Shown in pieces: positions 42,200 through 50,745 of a stretch of DNA of 64,000 bases; the first letter of the stretch is position 1, and each line of letters begins with the position of its first letter. The stretch spans positions 372,001-436,000 of the forward strand of contig NZ_BMHI01000002.1 of NCBI RefSeq assembly GCF_014640635.1, read 5' to 3'. This DNA comes from Flexivirga endophytica (GTDB lineage Bacteria > Actinomycetota > Actinomycetes > Actinomycetales > Dermatophilaceae). The translations under genes and the position numbers were made by a program. The notes below the pieces were generated by a model. The model did no database searches. It was given only the letters and a program-made list of their open reading frames with translations, and was not told the DNA's origin.

Positions 42200-43198
42200 T
42201 CAGTAGAGATAGGGATTGCCCGACGAGTCCCACTTGATGACGCCGACATACGCCTGCCGGGTGCTCGTGCCCTTCAAGGTGGCGTGGAACGCGATGCGGG
42301 TGGTGGCCCCGTCCTGCAGCAGCTCGGCGCCGCCGGGACTGATGAACGCCTGACCGAGGCGGTTGTTCATCGTCATACGCTTGACGAAGTGGAAGCCGCC
42401 GGGGTCCTGGAAGGTCGGCGCCGCCCAGGCCTCGGTGCGATATCCGGTGCCGGCGAAGGCGCCACGGGAGACGAACATCCAGACCTTGCCCCCGTGTGCG
42501 ACGAAGGTGGGCGCCTCCATCGTCTCCGAGCTCGTCGTCGCGGCCAGTCGCTTGCGGTCACCGGCGATGACCCTGGTCCCGGTGGCTGCGTCGACCGGCA
42601 CCGAGACGATGCTGAAGAAGCGTGGGTCGGAGTAGCGGCCCTTCTTGTAGACCAGGTACCGCTTCCCGTTCTTCGCGAGATACATCGTCGGATCGATCGC
42701 CTCGTAGGCGCTGGAGCTGCACACGCGCGTTCCGGCATACCGGAAACCGTGGGTAGGTGACGTCGACGTGGCGATCCCGATGCAGTCGTTGTTGTAACCG
42801 CCCGCCTTGTTCCATGCGGTGAAGTACATGACGTAGAGCGGCTTGCCGTCCTTGGTCACCCGGAAGACGTGCGGCGCCCAGTGGTGGCGGCCGTATTTCG
42901 GCGCGGTGCCGTTCCACGTCGACGGGTAGTCGCCGGTCGGAGAGCTGAGGCCCTTGACCGCGTACTTGCCCTGTGGGGTCGTCGACGTCGCCACCGGGAA
43001 GCCGTCGCCGGTCGAATAGAGGTAGTAGGTGGACCCGAACTTCGCGAACCCCGGGTCCGGGAAGTTGCGGCTGATGACCTGGGACACGTGACTGGCGCGA
43101 CCGGCGGCATGAGCGTCCACCGTGCCGACTCCCGAGCCGGCGACCGCAAGAGCCGCGGTCACCACGGCGGCACTGCGCAGGATGTTCTTGGTGTGCAT
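42200..43198 (-). CDS. Secreted glycoside hydrolase, family 43-like
   Basis: 332 residues with a signal peptide cleaved near VDAHAAG. The five-bladed propeller of GH43 is indicated by NFPDPGFAKFGSTYYLYST (catalytic base Asp), AIDPTMYLAKNGKRYLVY (pKa-modulating Asp) and ETMEAPTFVAHGGKVWMF (acid Glu). These are the three invariant carboxylates. GH43 enzymes cleave arabinan, xylan or galactan side chains; the exact glycan is unknown. The ATG at 43198 has a GGGGGAC site upstream. It lies 31 bp upstream of the GDPD gene on the same strand. Confidence 0.86.
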   Translation of the reverse strand: MHTKNILRSAAVVTAALAVAGSGVGTVDAHAAGRASHVSQVISRNFPDPGFAKFGSTYYLYSTGDGFPVATSTTPQGKYAVKGLSSPTGDYPSTWNGTAPKYGRHHWAPHVFRVTKDGKPLYVMYFTAWNKAGGYNNDCIGIATSTSPTHGFRYAGTRVCSSSAYEAIDPTMYLAKNGKRYLVYKKGRYSDPRFFSIVSVPVDAATGTRVIAGDRKRLAATTSSETMEAPTFVAHGGKVWMFVSRGAFAGTGYRTEAWAAPTFQDPGGFHFVKRMTMNNRLGQAFISPGGAELLQDGATTRIAFHATLKGTSTRQAYVGVIKWDSSGNPYLY

Positions 43199-43327
43199 CG
43201 GACCGTCCCCCTTGTGGGCTGTCGTTGCTGACAGTCCAAGAAGGTAGGAAGGTCCACTGCGAAACCGCTGCGAGCCCGCTGCGATGCGTGGCACCACGTG
43301 TCGGGATCGAGTGGTTGAGTGGACGGC

Positions 43328-43852
43328 ATGGCAGAGACGGCAGATGTGACCACCGAGATCCTGACCGACGCATTCACCCGGGTCCGCGAAGGACTGCCGC
43401 AGCAACTCGACGGACTGACCGCCGAGCAGGTGCTGTGGCGGCCGGGGCCGGACGCCAACCCGATCGGTTGGCTGGCCTGGCACCTGGCACGTGTCCAGGA
43501 CGACCATCTGGCGGGTGTCGGCGACGTCGAGCAGGCCTGGACGCGTGGCTGGTCCCAGCGTTTCGGGCTCCCGTATGACGACATGACGATCGGCTACGGC
43601 CAGACCAGCGACGAGGTCGGGCGGTTCAGCGTCACCGACACCGATCTGCTCGTCGGCTACTACTCGGACGTCCATGACCTCACCCTGAAAGTGTTGCAAA
43701 CACTACGGACTCCGGCCGACTACGAGCGCATCGTCGACGAGCGATGGGATCCGCCGGTGACCGCCGCGGTGCGGATCACGTCGGTGATCGGCGACATCAC
43801 GCAACACCTGGGCCAGCTCTCCTACGTGCGGGGATTGTTGGACAAACATTGA
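43328..43852 (+). CDS. DinB/DUF664-family protein
   Basis: 174 residues in a four-helix DinB bundle. Metal-binding candidates are the His in AWHLARVQDDHL (about 53-64) and the His in DITQHLGQLSYVRG (about 160). In actinobacteria many DinB/DUF664 proteins are mycothiol-dependent transferases, so a role in detoxification is possible. The second ATG at 43328 begins the usual family opening; the earlier one at 43319 is also possible. It is divergent from the GH43 gene. Confidence 0.82.
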   Translation: MAETADVTTEILTDAFTRVREGLPQQLDGLTAEQVLWRPGPDANPIGWLAWHLARVQDDHLAGVGDVEQAWTRGWSQRFGLPYDDMTIGYGQTSDEVGRFSVTDTDLLVGYYSDVHDLTLKVLQTLRTPADYERIVDERWDPPVTAAVRITSVIGDITQHLGQLSYVRGLLDKH

Positions 43853-43943
43853 ACGTCCCTTTAACAACCCTGGTCGGGTCGGGCGCGTCCTACCGGTGAG
43901 AGGCCGATCGGCGAGAGATCGGCCGTGAGCAGGGGTGACCACG

Positions 43944-44708
43944 ATGAACCGCACGTCAATACGTTCTGCTCTCACCGCGACCGGCGTCGGTATGGCGCTC
44001 CTCCTCGCCGGTTGCGGGTCTGGAGGATCGGACTCTGCCGCGGGAGCGAAATCACTGACCACCGTTGCGGATTCGACGACATCGAGCCAGACCCGGACCG
44101 ACTCCGGCACTTCGAGCTCGTCGACCGCGGGCAGCGCGAGCAGCGCATCGGACACGTCGTCGGCCACACCGACCTCGGCGTCGAAGCGGGCGGCTACGGC
44201 GCCGCCTGCAGCCAAGAGGTCGAAGACGAAGCCACCGGTGAAGCCGTCGATCCATCCGTCGGCCGGTGACAAGCCGGTCCCGCTGTGCACCGTCGGTCAG
44301 TTGCACATCACCGTCGGTGGTGGCAACGCCGACATGCAGGGCGCTCACCGCTCACTGCGGTTCACCAACATCGGCGACAAGACGTGCAAGCTGACCGGTG
44401 CCCCCGGGGTGTCCTACCGCTCCGCCGGCCGGGGCGGTCATCAGATCGGGCTGCCGGCGCACCGCATCATCGGGCATCAGCCGATCGTGTTGATTCCCAA
44501 CGCAATCGGCTCTGCCGGCATCTTCATCTCCAGTGCGCCGCGCAAGAGCGGGTGCGCCAAGGTGACCGCGCGCGGCATACGGGTCTATCCGCCGGACTCC
44601 TACAAGGCGGCGTTCGTCCCGATGCCCGAGGTCGTCTGCGCATCGGCGACGTCCGGCCCCTACCTGAAGGTCGGCCCGATCCTGCCGGGTCCGAACCACA
44701 CGGTATGA
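43944..44708 (+). CDS. DUF4232 lipoprotein
   Basis: 254 residues. Signal peptide with lipobox LLAGC near residues 20-24, then a Ser/Thr/Ala-rich linker (about 25-105). The C-terminal DUF4232 domain (about 113-250) contains LCTVGQLHITVGGGNADMQG, FTNIGDKTCKLTGAPGV and a late cysteine pair. DUF4232 domains are extracellular beta-sandwiches common in actinobacteria; the function is unknown. ATG 43944 has AGGGGTGA just upstream. Confidence 0.84.
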   Translation: MNRTSIRSALTATGVGMALLLAGCGSGGSDSAAGAKSLTTVADSTTSSQTRTDSGTSSSSTAGSASSASDTSSATPTSASKRAATAPPAAKRSKTKPPVKPSIHPSAGDKPVPLCTVGQLHITVGGGNADMQGAHRSLRFTNIGDKTCKLTGAPGVSYRSAGRGGHQIGLPAHRIIGHQPIVLIPNAIGSAGIFISSAPRKSGCAKVTARGIRVYPPDSYKAAFVPMPEVVCASATSGPYLKVGPILPGPNHTV

Positions 44709-44752
44709 CGCTCTGCCCGCATCCGCACCAGCTCTATTTCTGATTCACTGCA

Positions 44753-45121
44753 CTAGTCGGTGGACGGCAACGCGCAGGACGGTGTCCCGCCGGGCAACTG
44801 ATGGCGGTGCCGCGCGACCCAGCCGTAGGTGAGTCGCGCGGCTGGGTCGACGCCCGGCAGGGTGATGATCCGGCCGATCATGCGCAGCGGTGCGCGGCCT
44901 GTTCGCAGCACCGCGGCGATCGCTCGGTGGCCGTAGACGACCGAACCGTCGGCGTGGACGAACGGCATCTCGACCACGGCTCGCTCCGCCGAGACCCCGA
45001 GCGCCTCGAGATCGACCGACTGCAACGCAGTCACGTCGATGTCCAAGCGCAGTCTCGGCACGAACCCGGCGGCCTTCGTGCAGAAGCCACAGTCGGCGTC
45101 ATACAACAAGGTCGGCCTCAT
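44753..45121 (-). CDS. DCC-family (DUF393) thiol-disulfide oxidoreductase-like protein
   Basis: 122 residues. The N-terminal DADCGFCTKAAGF carries the paired cysteines of the DCC family, here CGFC, similar to a thioredoxin-like redox site. GHRAIAAVLR is the conserved helix in the middle. A TACCGT box and an AAGG both lie just before ATG 45121. It lies immediately downstream of a tandem-repeat region and tRNA-Ser. The redox partner is unknown. Confidence 0.82.
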   Translation of the reverse strand: MRPTLLYDADCGFCTKAAGFVPRLRLDIDVTALQSVDLEALGVSAERAVVEMPFVHADGSVVYGHRAIAAVLRTGRAPLRMIGRIITLPGVDPAARLTYGWVARHRHQLPGGTPSCALPSTD

Positions 45122-45294
45122 GCCTTGACGGTACAGCGCGACCGCTCCACCGAAAGTGCAGGAAGTGTCGTTCCGAGTCGCGTATGCCGACACGGTTTGC
45201 ACTCTCGTGAAGAAGTGGCGGTAGGAGCCGTCGCGCCGAGCCGCCTCGTTCCTCGGCGCCTCGGGCGCTCCTCCCAAATCCCGCTGTCTCCAAT

Positions 45295-45341
45295 AAAAAA
45301 TGAGGGACCCGACGAAACTGCTGTCGGGTCCCTCATTTTTT
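45295..45341. terminator. Rho-independent terminator, duplicated copy 1
   Basis: AAAAAATGAGGGACCCGAC mirrored by GTCGGGTCCCTCATTTTTT around a 9-base loop. It works on both strands. It is the outer copy created by the tandem duplication. Confidence 0.8.
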
Positions 45342-45425
45342 GGCGGTGGCGGTGGGAGCCGTCGCGCCGAGCCGCCTCGTTCCTCGGCGCCTCGGGCGCT
45401 CCTCCCAAATCCCGCTGTCTCCAAT

Positions 45426-45472
45426 AAAAAATGAGGGACCCGACGAAACTGCTGTCGGGTCCCTCATTTTTT
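45426..45472. terminator. Rho-independent terminator of tRNA-Ser, copy 2
   Basis: Same perfect hairpin as copy 1, 131 bp away, with A and T tracts on either side. It starts right at the CCA end of the tRNA, so it ends the tRNA transcript on the minus strand. Confidence 0.85.
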
Positions 45473-45561
45473 GGCGGTGGCGGTGGGATTTGAACCCACG
45501 GTGGAGTTGCCCCCACACAACATTTCGAGTGTTGCACCTTCGGCCGCTCGGACACGCCACC
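45472..45561 (-). tRNA. tRNA-Ser (anticodon CGA)
   Basis: The minus strand folds as a class II tRNA. The acceptor stem is GGTGGCG/CGCCACC with discriminator G and an encoded CCA. The anticodon stem is CAACA/TGTTG around the loop CTCGAAA, so the anticodon is CGA (codon UCG). A long variable arm (GGGGGCAACTCC) and the T-arm GTGGGTTCAAATCCCAC follow. It is followed directly by its terminator. Confidence 0.95.
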
Positions 45562-45615
45562 GCCGAAGAGGCTACCGGACAGTCCGCGTGACGCCAAAAC
45601 GGGGCTGGGGGCGTG

Positions 45616-46143
45616 TCACGAGGGGCAGCCGGGCGGCGGGGTGACAGTGGTCGGGGGCGCGGAGGAGACCGTCCGCGCGTCGTCGCCGAGCACCAGGTCG
45701 ACCGAGTCGTCGGTGCGGCCGTCCTCGACCAGCTGAGCGTCGGGCGCGTACTTCTTGACGTATTCGGTGGCGTTCTTCTTGCCGTTGGGACCGAACCGGA
45801 TCTGACCGGCGCCGGAGAGGATTTCCTTGTAGGGGTCGTTGCTGACGGTGCCGACGCGGAAGCCGTGGGACGTCATGGCGATGCCGGTGTCTTTCGCCTG
45901 GCCGCTGTCCCGCGAGGCGTTGTAGATGTTCAGCACGAAGACGGACTGTGGCGGGGGAGTCGGTGTGACGTCGCACGACGACGACGGCGCCGGTGCGGCA
46001 ACGCCGTCCTTGTTCATGTAGTTGACGGCATACAGGAATGCGCCGAACACCAGGGCCGCAGCCACCAGGATGACGATGATGGCGCGGCGGTGCCGGCGGC
46101 GTCGCGCCTGCGCGAGGCCGCCGTCTTCGCGGACGTAGCTCAC
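45616..46143 (-). CDS. Membrane-anchored LytR_C-domain protein
   Basis: 175 residues. A basic N-terminus and one membrane helix (about 20-42) are followed by a Pro/Ser linker and a single LytR C-terminal domain. That domain has SVFVLNIYNASRDSGQAKDTG, IRFGPNGKKNATEY and VDLVLGDD. LytR_C domains sit at the outer membrane face and are often linked to cell-wall glycopolymer ligases. No LCP domain is present. It overlaps the upstream small gene by four bases. A paralogue with two such domains lies at 48068. Confidence 0.83.
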   Translation of the reverse strand: MSYVREDGGLAQARRRRHRRAIIVILVAAALVFGAFLYAVNYMNKDGVAAPAPSSSCDVTPTPPPQSVFVLNIYNASRDSGQAKDTGIAMTSHGFRVGTVSNDPYKEILSGAGQIRFGPNGKKNATEYVKKYAPDAQLVEDGRTDDSVDLVLGDDARTVSSAPPTTVTPPPGCPS

Positions 46144-46433
46144 AGCGCTAGAACCCGTGCGTGCAACACGGGTCGTTGTTGCAGTGCTGCTCGCAGCGCG
46201 CGGTGCAGTCCGTCTTCAAGATAGAGATCCCCCTGCCAGGACACGACGTGCGCGAAGATGTCGCCGTAGAAGGTCGAGTCCTCCGACAACAACGTGTCCA
46301 GGTCGAGCGTGCGCTTGATCGTCACCAGCTCATCCAGTCGGACGACGCGCGGCGACACCGAACGCCAGTCCTTCGGACTCACCAGACCGTGATCCGGGTA
46401 GGGGCGCCCTTCGCCCACCGCCTTGAAGATCAC
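46140..46433 (-). CDS. Conserved actinobacterial 97-residue protein (VapB-like annotation in the family)
   Basis: 97 residues opening MIFKAVGEGRPYPDHGL and continuing with VRLDELVTIKRTLDLDTLL and GDLYLEDGLHRALRAALQQR. I recall this sequence type as widespread in actinobacteria, always small and often before a LytR_C gene. Automatic pipelines may call it a VapB-type antitoxin. No toxin gene is near, so an antitoxin role is doubtful here. GTG 46433 has a TAAGCT box 6 nt upstream. Function unknown. Confidence 0.75.
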   Translation of the reverse strand: MIFKAVGEGRPYPDHGLVSPKDWRSVSPRVVRLDELVTIKRTLDLDTLLSEDSTFYGDIFAHVVSWQGDLYLEDGLHRALRAALQQRPVLHARVLAL

Positions 46434-46439
46434 GCTGAC

Positions 46440-46445
46440 AGCTTA
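46440..46445 (-). promoter_or_regulatory. -10 element, leaderless-type, for the 97-residue protein gene
   Basis: TAAGCT on the minus strand, 6 nt before GTG 46433. It faces the promoter of the HerA-like gene across a 71-bp gap. Confidence 0.38.
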
Positions 46446-46490
46446 ATGGCGAGGTTGCCCAGAACCTGCCGCGCACCCGCGTGGCGCGAC

Positions 46491-46496
46491 TATTCT
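46491..46496 (+). promoter_or_regulatory. -10 element, leaderless-type, for HerA-like gene
   Basis: TATTCT, 8 nt before GTG 46505. It supports this GTG over an earlier GTG at 46481, which would lie upstream of the transcript start. Confidence 0.4.
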
Positions 46497-46504
46497 CGGG
46501 CAGC

Positions 46505-48064
46505 GTGACGGATTCCACGGCGAGCGGACAGCTCGAAGAGATCAAGAACGGCTACTCCTTCGACAGCGAGGTGATCGAGCTCGGCGCCGCTGTCATCGAC
46601 GATGCGGCCCATGCGGACGTGCCGGTCCGGCTCCCGGTCTCGATGATGAACAGGCACGGACTGGTCGCCGGCGCGACCGGCACCGGCAAGACCAAGACGC
46701 TGCAGCTGATGGCCGAGCAGCTCTCGACCGCCGGCGTCCCGGTCTTCCTGGCCGACATCAAGGGTGACGTCTCGGGCATCGCGTCCCCGGGCGAAGGCGG
46801 CGAGAAGATCGATGCGCGCGCCAAGGACGTCGGCCAGGACTGGAAGGCGACCGCCTTCCCGACCGAGTTCCTGTCCCTCGGGGGCAAGGGCAAGGGCGTC
46901 CCGATCCGCGCGACCATCACCTCGTTCGGCCCCACCCTCCTTTCCAAGGTGCTCGGGCTCAACGACACGCAGGAGTCCTCGCTCGGCCTGGTCTTCCACT
47001 ACGCCGACAAGCGTGGTCTCAGCCTGCTGGACCTGAAGGACCTGACCGCCGTCATCCAGTTCCTCGTCTCGGACGAGGGCAAGGAGGACCTCAAGGGTCT
47101 GGGTGGTCTGTCGTCGTCGACGGCCGGCGTCATACTGCGCAACCTGATCGCGTTCTCCGACCAGGGCGCGGAGGCGTTCTTCGGTGAGCCCGAGTTCGAC
47201 ACCGCCGACCTGACCCGGGTCGCCGAGGACGGACGGGGCGTCGTCACCTGCCTCGAGGTCCCCGGTGTGCAGGACAAGCCGGCGTTGTTCTCCACCTTCC
47301 TGATGTGGTTGCTGGCCGACCTCTTCCACGACCTGCCCGAGGTCGGCGACGCCGACAAACCCAAACTGGTCTTCTTCTTCGACGAGGCGCACCTGCTCTT
47401 CAACGACGCGTCTCCGGCATTCCTGACGGCGATCGAGCAGACCGTGAAGCTGATCCGCTCCAAAGGCGTCGGCATCTTCTTCGTCACCCAGACGCCCAAG
47501 GACGTCCCCAACGACGTGCTGTCCCAGCTCGGCAACCGCGTGCAGCACGCGCTGCGCGCGTTCACCCCGGACGACGCCAAGGCGCTCAGGGCCACGGTGC
47601 AGACCTTCCCGACCAGTGGCTACGACCTGGAGAAGCTGCTGACCTCGCTCGGCACCGGCGAAGCGGTCATCACCGTGCTGTCCGAGAAGGGTGCGCCGAC
47701 CCCGGTCGCGTGGACCCGGATGCGCGCACCGCTGTCGCTGATGGCACCGTCGCCGGCCGAGACGATGGACGGCATCATCGCGAAATCGCCTCTCGCGCCG
47801 AAGTACTCGGAGGCCGTCGACCGCGAGTCGGCATACGAGATGCTCAACAAGAAGCTGGCCGATGCGCCCACCGATGACGCCGAGAGCGGCAAGGAAGCTG
47901 CGGCGCCGAAGGAGAAGGCGGAGCCGAAGAAGAAGGACGAGCCCGGCATGGTCGAGCAGGTCGTGAAGTCCTCGGCGTTCAAGTCGGTGTTGCGATCTGC
48001 CGGCACCGTGCTGGGCCGCGAGATCACCCGCGGCATCTTCGGCACCGCTCGCCGCAGGCGCTGA
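46505..48064 (+). CDS. HerA-like ATPase, DUF853 family
   Basis: 519 residues. Walker A GATGTGKTKT (about 62-71) and Walker B KLVFFFDEAHLLF (about 287-299) place it in the HerA/FtsK-type ATPase superfamily. FVTQTPKDVPNDVLSQLGNR is the DUF853-specific block before the sensor region. A Lys/Glu/Ala-rich segment precedes the C-terminal helices. The group is related to archaeal HerA DNA translocases, but no nuclease partner (NurA) is adjacent, so the DNA role is unproven. It sits between LytR_C genes. Confidence 0.86.
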   Translation: MTDSTASGQLEEIKNGYSFDSEVIELGAAVIDDAAHADVPVRLPVSMMNRHGLVAGATGTGKTKTLQLMAEQLSTAGVPVFLADIKGDVSGIASPGEGGEKIDARAKDVGQDWKATAFPTEFLSLGGKGKGVPIRATITSFGPTLLSKVLGLNDTQESSLGLVFHYADKRGLSLLDLKDLTAVIQFLVSDEGKEDLKGLGGLSSSTAGVILRNLIAFSDQGAEAFFGEPEFDTADLTRVAEDGRGVVTCLEVPGVQDKPALFSTFLMWLLADLFHDLPEVGDADKPKLVFFFDEAHLLFNDASPAFLTAIEQTVKLIRSKGVGIFFVTQTPKDVPNDVLSQLGNRVQHALRAFTPDDAKALRATVQTFPTSGYDLEKLLTSLGTGEAVITVLSEKGAPTPVAWTRMRAPLSLMAPSPAETMDGIIAKSPLAPKYSEAVDRESAYEMLNKKLADAPTDDAESGKEAAAPKEKAEPKKKDEPGMVEQVVKSSAFKSVLRSAGTVLGREITRGIFGTARRRR

Positions 48065-48067
48065 GCC

Positions 48068-48889
48068 TCAGGAAGAAGAAGACGCCGTCGGCGTCGTCGC
48101 GCACTTCGACGACGTCGGCGACGGGCTCTTCGGCGGCACGGTCGCCTTCGCCACCGGCACGATGGCGCTGTCCTTCCACTTGCTGCCTATCACCACGTCC
48201 ACCTTGGTGCCCTTGCGGTGATCGTTGAGCATCCGGACGTCCTTGAACTGCAGGGCTGCTCGCCGCGCAGCCGGCTCACCCTGGGTGCCGTAGCGGATGA
48301 TGACGGCGTGGTCGGGGTAGAAGTCGCTGGTGTTGCCGACCTTGGCGACGTGGAAACCGCGCTTGGTCAGCAGCGCGGAGAGTTGGCCCGCCGTGCCCGG
48401 TATGACGAAAGCGTTGAGCACGTTGACCGTCACCTTCGACGGCTTCGGCGGCGGCACCGGGACGAGTGCGAACTTCTCGCCGATCACCACGTCGACGCTG
48501 GGGTTGGTGCGGTCGTCCTGCTCCAGCTTCGCGTCCTTGATCTGTTGGGCCAGCGTCAGCGCGATCTGCTTGCCGTTGGCGCCATAACGGATCTCGGCAT
48601 GCTTCGGCGGCTGCCCGCCCTTGGGGTCGTTACCGGTGTCGATGACGTGCACCCCGCGCCAGGTCAGCTGTGACGCCACGCTCGCGGCCTGGCCGGCCTT
48701 GCCGCCGGCGTTCCAGACATTGGCGTGGATCGTGTTCAGCGCGATCTTCATCGTCGGCGTGGACGGTGCGTTGAGGCACGACTCGGTCGCCGTGTCATGG
48801 TGGTTCCCGGTGGTGCACGCGACGAGTGCGGGCATCGTCAGTGCTATGGCGACCGTGGCCCCCGCCACGCGTCTCCCCGTCAGCCCCAT
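48068..48889 (-). CDS. Lipoprotein with two LytR_C domains
   Basis: 273 residues. The signal peptide ends in a lipobox LVAC near residues 21-24. Two LytR_C domains follow. The first has IHANVWNAGGKAGQAASVAS and AEIRYGANGKQ; the second has VTVNVLNAFVIPGTAGQLSA and VIIRYGTQGEP. A Ser/Pro/Thr tail closes the protein. The repeat of 'RYG.+G' and 'VDVVIG' ends makes the duplication clear. TAGGAACC precedes ATG 48889. It is convergent with the HerA-like gene, four bases apart. Likely a cell-wall protein; partner unknown. Confidence 0.82.
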   Translation of the reverse strand: MGLTGRRVAGATVAIALTMPALVACTTGNHHDTATESCLNAPSTPTMKIALNTIHANVWNAGGKAGQAASVASQLTWRGVHVIDTGNDPKGGQPPKHAEIRYGANGKQIALTLAQQIKDAKLEQDDRTNPSVDVVIGEKFALVPVPPPKPSKVTVNVLNAFVIPGTAGQLSALLTKRGFHVAKVGNTSDFYPDHAVIIRYGTQGEPAARRAALQFKDVRMLNDHRKGTKVDVVIGSKWKDSAIVPVAKATVPPKSPSPTSSKCATTPTASSSS

Positions 48890-49008
48890 GGTTCCTACCT
48901 GTGCGCACCGATAGATCTTGTGGCACACAGTATGAGTTGTTCTCATGTGAATCCCGCGCACCCCCGCGTGGCGGTTTGGTCACAATGCGGTGCCGTCGCG
49001 GCGATCCG

Positions 49009-50250
49009 TCACCGTCGAAGGGCCGCGGCCTTCGTGTGCAGGTAGTGCTGCTCGGGGATCGAGTCGGTCAGGGCGGCTGCCTGCGCGTAGCACTCGGCTG
49101 CCTCGGCGTCCCCGATCGCCTCCAGCAGATGCGCTCGGGCGGCGATGATCCGGTGATCCCGAGGACGTTGCCGCAGCAGCGGTTCCAGCGCTGCGAGGCC
49201 GGCTCGGGCGCCGTCGACCTCGCTGAGCGCGATCGCCGCGCCGAGGTCGACCGCCGGACTGGGGGCGACGTCCTGGAGCATGCGGTACAGCTGCAGGATC
49301 TCGGCCCAGTCGGTGTCGGCGAAGGTGGCCGCGGTCGCATGGACCGCGGCGATGGCCGCCTGCAGTTGGAAGGGACCGACCGGTCCACGCGGCAGCGCGT
49401 CCTCCAGGAGTATGACGGCGCGGTCGATCTGGTCCCGGTGCCACCGCGACCTGTCCTGGTCCGCGAGCGGGACCAGCGCTGCCTGCTCGGTGCGGGCGGG
49501 TGTGCGCGCGTCCACCAGCAGCATGAGTGCCAGCAGTCCGGCCGTCTCGGCGTCGCGTGGCAGCGCCCGGTGCAGCTGATCGGTGAGCCGGATCGCGTTG
49601 CGCGTCAGGCCGGTGTCGATCAGGTCCGGACCCGCGCCGGCCGAGGATCCGGCGGTGAACGTCAGATGCAGCACGTGCCGTACGGCGTGCAGCCGTTGCG
49701 GCAGTTCGGCCGGCGCCACCGGTCCGAAGCGGGCCCCGGCGAGGCTCTTCTTGGCGCGGCTGATCCGTTGCGCTGCGGTCGTGGTCGGGATCAGCAGACC
49801 GGCAGCTACCTGCTCGGTCGTGAGACCGGCCACCGCTCGCAGGGTGAGTGCGACCGCGGCGGGTGCGCTCAGGGACGGGTGGCAGCACAAGACGAGCAGT
49901 TGCAGGGAGTCGTCGCGGTCCGTGGTGCGGTCGGCCCACCCGGTCGGCCGGTCCTGTTCGGAGGTGTAGGCGTCGCGCAGCTCGCGCCGCGCGCGGGCAG
50001 TGTCGGTACGGGTCATGTCCACCAGGCGGCGGCCGGCGACCCGGATCAGCCAGCCGCGGGGGTTGCGTGGGATGCCGCCGGAGGTCCACTGCCGGAGCGC
50101 AGCGATGAGAGCCTCCTGGGCGGCATCCTCACAGTCTGCGAGTGGCCGACCGCCCCGCAGCAGCGCAGCCAGGACGTATGGCGCCTGCCTGCGCCATACG
50201 TCCTCGATCTGCACGGAAACGCCCGCGGCAGTATGCGACACGGCCCGCAC
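49009..50250 (-). CDS. ECF42-type RNA polymerase sigma factor with C-terminal extension
   Basis: 413 residues. The sigma-2 region (about 10-75) and sigma-4 region (about 115-180, TEQVAAGLLIPTTTAAQRISRAK) are followed by a long helical C-terminal domain (about 190-413, TPR-like/DUF6596). This is the layout of the ECF42 group. The YciI/DGPF gene just upstream on the same strand is the usual partner of that group, with nine bases between. No anti-sigma factor is present. Several GTG starts are possible (50250, 50241, 50214). The regulated genes are unknown. Confidence 0.86.
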   Translation of the reverse strand: MRAVSHTAAGVSVQIEDVWRRQAPYVLAALLRGGRPLADCEDAAQEALIAALRQWTSGGIPRNPRGWLIRVAGRRLVDMTRTDTARARRELRDAYTSEQDRPTGWADRTTDRDDSLQLLVLCCHPSLSAPAAVALTLRAVAGLTTEQVAAGLLIPTTTAAQRISRAKKSLAGARFGPVAPAELPQRLHAVRHVLHLTFTAGSSAGAGPDLIDTGLTRNAIRLTDQLHRALPRDAETAGLLALMLLVDARTPARTEQAALVPLADQDRSRWHRDQIDRAVILLEDALPRGPVGPFQLQAAIAAVHATAATFADTDWAEILQLYRMLQDVAPSPAVDLGAAIALSEVDGARAGLAALEPLLRQRPRDHRIIAARAHLLEAIGDAEAAECYAQAAALTDSIPEQHYLHTKAAALRR

Positions 50251-50259
50251 CGTGGCCGG

Positions 50260-50646
50260 TCAGGCCTCGCAGCCGGGCTGCATGGTGGGACGCAACTCGA
50301 TCGTGTCACCGGGGCAGGAGAACGCGGCCGCGATCTCCGCGGCACGCTCGCGGCTCTCGACATCGAGGACGAAGAAACCGGCCAGGTGCTCCTTGCCCTC
50401 GGCATACGGCCCGTCGCTGGGCACCGGGGCGCCGGCGTAGTGGAACACCTGCGAGGAGGTCGGGTCGCCCAGCGCGCAGCCGTAGACAACCTCGCCGTTG
50501 GCATCGGCCTCGCCGAACACCTTGTCCCAGTGGGCGCCGAGCTCGTCCTTCGTCTGCTGAGGCAGCGCTTGGTATTCGGCGGTGTGATCGCTCGTCGGAT
50601 GCGCCCACGGCTTCGGGTTCGAGTGGATCAGGACTATGAACTTCAT
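50260..50646 (-). CDS. YciI-like (DGPF domain) protein, partner of ECF42 sigma factor
   Basis: 128 residues. The opening MKFIVLIHSNP and the block PSDGPYAEGKEHLAGFFVLD (DGPF motif) define the YCII-related family. These proteins precede ECF42 sigma factors in many actinobacteria and are thought to act in signal perception or as small enzymes; the mechanism is not established. GAGGAG lies before the ATG. The gene ends nine bases before the sigma gene. Confidence 0.88.
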   Translation of the reverse strand: MKFIVLIHSNPKPWAHPTSDHTAEYQALPQQTKDELGAHWDKVFGEADANGEVVYGCALGDPTSSQVFHYAGAPVPSDGPYAEGKEHLAGFFVLDVESRERAAEIAAAFSCPGDTIELRPTMQPGCEA

Positions 50647-50745
50647 GCGAGTTCTCCTCGTCAACGGGGGACGTCTCTCGTCCCTCCACCGCTACGTCGG
50701 AACTATCGCACCGAATTCGACATACCCGTGGCGTTCGCCCGGCGG

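Larger units (their letters stand above)
45216..45477. repeat. 131-bp tandem duplication beside tRNA-Ser
   Basis: Two copies in direct tandem, about 45216-45346 and 45347-45477, with a period of 131 measured at two anchor points. Each contains GGAGCCGTCGCGCC, CTCCTCCCAAATCCCGC and a complete hairpin. A third partial unit runs into the 3' end of the tRNA (GTGGCGGTGGGA). The copies differ by one base near the left end. Confidence 0.88.

Noticed and set aside
46140-46433. VapB antitoxin of a toxin-antitoxin pair
   Set aside because: No PIN-domain or other toxin gene adjoins it; the partner is a LytR_C protein, and the sequence does not show an antitoxin DNA-binding motif.
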